DNA from: Desulfosporosinus sp. UBA4726
GTDB taxonomy: Bacteria; Bacillota; Desulfitobacteriia; Desulfitobacteriales; Desulfitobacteriaceae
Assembly (NCBI GenBank): GCA_002404215.1
Contig: DHJG01000109.1
Coordinates: 1-35,195, forward strand
Reading direction: 5' to 3'
DNA: 35,195 nucleotides
Positions 33,053-35,195 of the stretch are shown here, one piece after another. Position numbers and translations under genes: made by a program. Each line of letters begins with the position of its first letter. The stretch's first letter is position 1. A model generated the notes under the pieces. The model did not search any database. It was not told the origin of the DNA and worked only from the letters and a program-made list of their open reading frames with translations.

Positions 33053-34534
33053 TTACCCTCTTTCAGTGAAAGTTGTACTTGTGGTTTCCGTTGTGTCTTG
33101 GGTTCCAACTACTCCACGTTTTCCACTTAGAGAAAACTCAACGTTATTTCGTGACGTCAATTTATAACTCGACAAGCCTGGTTGTTCCCAACCCATCGTT
33201 CGCACAGCACGGAGCATGGTCTGAACACTTTTCGCATCATTGGCTCGTCCGCTCAAAGACAGGTTCCCTTGCTTATAACTAACATGTTCAATCGTTAGCT
33301 CGGTACTGGGTATTGCTTGCACCTGAATTAAGTCGACTATGTTCCCCTGATCTATCTTTTCCTTTTCCCATGCGGCTTGAAGCTCTTTCTGGTGTTTAAC
33401 CTGAGCTACAATTCGGGCACCCTGATTAGAGAGTCGCTGAACCTCTGATTTTAAGGATATCGTTCTTTGATAGAGCGAAACCCAGGTCATAGTTCCAACC
33501 ACCAACAGAGCAACGGCGAAAAGCGCTATCCCTTGGTACCTTCGTAGGGCAATCTCCATTTCATTCGATTCCCGCCATAGATTTAACACAGGACGCCGTG
33601 CTGACATGCGCAGGCCATAGCCCGCTACCACCTCGCCCCTAACGTTACCTTTCTCCAACATCTCCTGCCAAGCACGGGGGATGCCTTGGAGTTCGGCTTG
33701 TTCTACTGATGAAACATGATTTGACTCAAGCAACTCATGCGCCAATTGATTCGCTACAGAGTCCCCATTCCAAACCAAGCGTTTCAGATTGAGATCTGTT
33801 TTTTGCGTCCGGTAATACAAGAGAAAGCGACGAATCTCGTTTCCCCACGCTTCGGTCCGCTCTAATATGCCCTCGACACTTTCCGCTATTGTAGGAAGAG
33901 CGGGCAAAGTCCGGACAATTTCGGGAACCGCGCCACGAAACAAGGCCATATGAAAAGCATCAGGTTCTCCCTGAAGGTAGAGTATATCTTCGTTCGGTTT
34001 AAAGCCCAAAGCTTGTCCTAAAACAGAAAACGAGAAATCTACACCCGTCACCTTAAACCCCGCTTGTCTAAAGACGTAAATATACCGTTCCAATAAACTT
34101 TGTCGTGTAGCGCCTAGTAATACCTGAAGGCGGGTATGCCTTTCTTCGGAAATCACCAAAAAATCGTAGAGTAAGTCCGATCTCGCAAATGCAATTGGAA
34201 TCTCTTCGTCGACTAACAGAGACATAGCTGATTTCCTATTCCGCTTAGGAATCCAGGGCAAGGTATACGACCGAATAAATCCTTGTTGTAGTGGGATCGC
34301 CAAATAAACCTTCTGACATTGGCGTGAAGTTTGGGCCTTATAATCTAATAAAATTCCAATTAAAGTATTTTGATCCCGCACATTGCCATGTTCGATGATA
34401 CCAGTCGGTATTGGAATGCGGTCAAATTTGGCTGTATTAGAACCATGACCTTGATGTCTAAAAGGATGGACCGAAAACCAAAAGGCCCGAATTTCCCCAT
34501 CCGTCAATTCAAAAACTAGAGAAGCTTTTCGCAA
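33053..34534 (-). CDS. PilM-PilN fusion (GspL-like) pilus assembly protein
   Basis: 493 aa. Residues 1 to about 305 resemble the actin-like PilM fold (VFELTDGEIRAFWF, KVYLAIPLQQGFIRSYTLPW, then GFKVTGVDFSFSVLGQALG), but the glycine-rich phosphate loop of PilM is not evident. Residues 317-321 (LNLWR) recall the INLLPWR peptide of PilN. A membrane segment (336-355), a coiled coil and a PilN-type extracytoplasmic domain follow. T2SS GspL has this same combined layout. The start is TTG 34534 with AAGGAGG 7 nt upstream; the longer frame overlaps the peptidase gene without a ribosome binding site. Confidence 0.82.
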   Translation of the reverse strand: MRKASLVFELTDGEIRAFWFSVHPFRHQGHGSNTAKFDRIPIPTGIIEHGNVRDQNTLIGILLDYKAQTSRQCQKVYLAIPLQQGFIRSYTLPWIPKRNRKSAMSLLVDEEIPIAFARSDLLYDFLVISEERHTRLQVLLGATRQSLLERYIYVFRQAGFKVTGVDFSFSVLGQALGFKPNEDILYLQGEPDAFHMALFRGAVPEIVRTLPALPTIAESVEGILERTEAWGNEIRRFLLYYRTQKTDLNLKRLVWNGDSVANQLAHELLESNHVSSVEQAELQGIPRAWQEMLEKGNVRGEVVAGYGLRMSARRPVLNLWRESNEMEIALRRYQGIALFAVALLVVGTMTWVSLYQRTISLKSEVQRLSNQGARIVAQVKHQKELQAAWEKEKIDQGNIVDLIQVQAIPSTELTIEHVSYKQGNLSLSGRANDAKSVQTMLRAVRTMGWEQPGLSSYKLTSRNNVEFSLSGKRGVVGTQDTTETTSTTFTERG

Positions 34535-34549
34535 AGGAGCACCTCCTTT
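34533..34549 (-). promoter_or_regulatory. Hairpin enclosing the ribosome binding site of the PilM-PilN gene
   Basis: The minus strand reads AAAGGAG-GTG-CTCCTTT: a perfect 7-bp stem with a 3-nt loop. The 5' arm is the Shine-Dalgarno sequence and the 3' arm runs into the TTG start codon. It also overlaps the stop of the prepilin peptidase gene, so ribosomes finishing that gene could open it. Confidence 0.55.
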
Positions 34550-35195
34550 ATCTGACCCACGCCCAATACCAGTCAATAATCCGCGTCCCCCACAATAAGG
34601 CAAAGATTGCTCCCAATGCAAGATAGGGTCCAAAGGGGATCTGTTTACCAAAGCACTTTCGACCCGTAAAAAGAAGGTAAATTCCTATGAACGCACCTAC
34701 AAAACTCCCCACAAAAACAGCTAGGAATATTGAGGGGAACCCTAAGACAGCCCCCATAGCAGCAACCAGCTTTACATCCCCGAGTCCCATTCCTTGCGGA
34801 TAAACTCGAGCAATGCTCCAAAATAAGCCTCCCGCACCCACGGCACTCAGCACACTTTCCCATCCTGTGGGATATCCCGGTATGACAAAGGCTCCCAGTA
34901 ATCCAAGACCCAAAAGGGGAAGGGTAAGGACATCCGGCAAACGAAACGTATCGAGATCAATAAAGGATAAGGCAATAAGTACAGCTACAAAAGAAAGGTT
35001 TAAGAGTAATCGTGCAGGGTGCGTCCCAGAATCAAAACCCCAGAAAGCAGTAAAAAAGAAGAGTATTCCTGTCAAAAGCTCTACCGCCGGATAACGCCAT
35101 GAAATCCCAGCCTGACAGCCACGGCACTGCCCTTTCTGGATTAGAAAGCTAACGACGGGGATGAGTTCCCATGCCCGCAGAACGTGTCCACAATT
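34548..35195 (-). CDS. Prepilin peptidase (PilD/ComC type), partial
   Basis: A membrane aspartic protease that cleaves and in many cases N-methylates type IV prepilins. The frame is open to the window edge, so the N terminus is missing; 215 codons are visible. The start of the visible part, NCGHVLRAWELIPVVSFL, with CRGC and SWRYPAVE, is the cytoplasmic zinc-type Cys motif of the family. The catalytic Asp residues lie in SFIDLDTFRLPD and MGLGDVKL. Six or so membrane segments follow. Ends 13 nt before the PilM-PilN gene. A TTG at 35075 could be mistaken for its start but lies within the domain. Confidence 0.93.
   Translation of the reverse strand, partial: NCGHVLRAWELIPVVSFLIQKGQCRGCQAGISWRYPAVELLTGILFFFTAFWGFDSGTHPARLLLNLSFVAVLIALSFIDLDTFRLPDVLTLPLLGLGLLGAFVIPGYPTGWESVLSAVGAGGLFWSIARVYPQGMGLGDVKLVAAMGAVLGFPSIFLAVFVGSFVGAFIGIYLLFTGRKCFGKQIPFGPYLALGAIFALLWGTRIIDWYWAWVR

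Overview
The window is one long chromosomal housekeeping and sporulation cluster. Every gene I can support lies on the minus strand, so transcription runs from high to low coordinates. The gene set (complete spoIIIAA-AH, spoIVB, spo0A, recN, Asp23/AmaP, no outer-membrane genes) indicates an endospore-forming Firmicute. The electron-bifurcating Nfn pair, separate FolD and FchA, and the carboxyltransferase-BCCP gene point to an anaerobic clostridial lineage, most likely Peptococcaceae/Desulfitobacteriaceae (Desulfosporosinus- or Desulfitobacterium-like). That placement is inferred from gene content, not from a search.

Read in the direction of transcription: (1) 35195-31930 is part of a type IV pilus operon: prepilin peptidase (cut by the window edge), a PilM-PilN fusion, a PilO-like protein and a signal-less LysM protein, ending at a terminator. 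(2) 31708-29423 is aroQ-pepP-efp with a terminator. (3) 29283-26902 is a membrane PAS-PAS-GGDEF-EAL protein with its own terminator. (4) 26658-21450 is the spoIIIA operon, AA to AH, which encodes the mother-cell half of the engulfment-stage feeding channel. (5) 21322-15984 starts at a near-consensus sigma-A promoter and carries a carboxyltransferase-AccB fusion, accC, asp23, amaP, a DUF2273 gene and nusB, ending at a terminator. (6) 15984-11826 holds nfnA-nfnB and folD-fchA, then a strong terminator and a repeat-rich intergenic stretch. (7) 11731-2928 is a long operon, xseA-xseB-ispA-DUF212-dxs-tlyA-nadK-argR-recN, ending at a terminator. (8) spoIVB has its own terminator, and spo0A has a candidate sigma-H promoter overlapping a 0A box.

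The backbone (aroQ-pepP-efp-spoIIIA-acc-asp23-nusB-folD-xseAB-ispA-dxs-tlyA-argR-recN-spoIVB-spo0A) matches the order known from Bacillus subtilis. The informative parts are the departures from it: a pycB/oadA-type gene fused in frame to a complete accB that keeps its own ribosome binding site and start; a PilM-PilN fusion that resembles GspL; a divergent FolD overlapping a dedicated cyclohydrolase FchA; an Nfn bifurcating enzyme beside the folate genes; a DUF212 membrane phosphatase-like gene between the isoprenoid genes ispA and dxs; and a c-di-GMP enzyme just upstream of spoIIIA.

Many starts are GTG or TTG. Where an upstream in-frame ATG or longer frame lacked a ribosome binding site, I moved the start to the codon with a well-placed one. 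No tRNA, rRNA, CRISPR, insertion sequence or prophage was seen.
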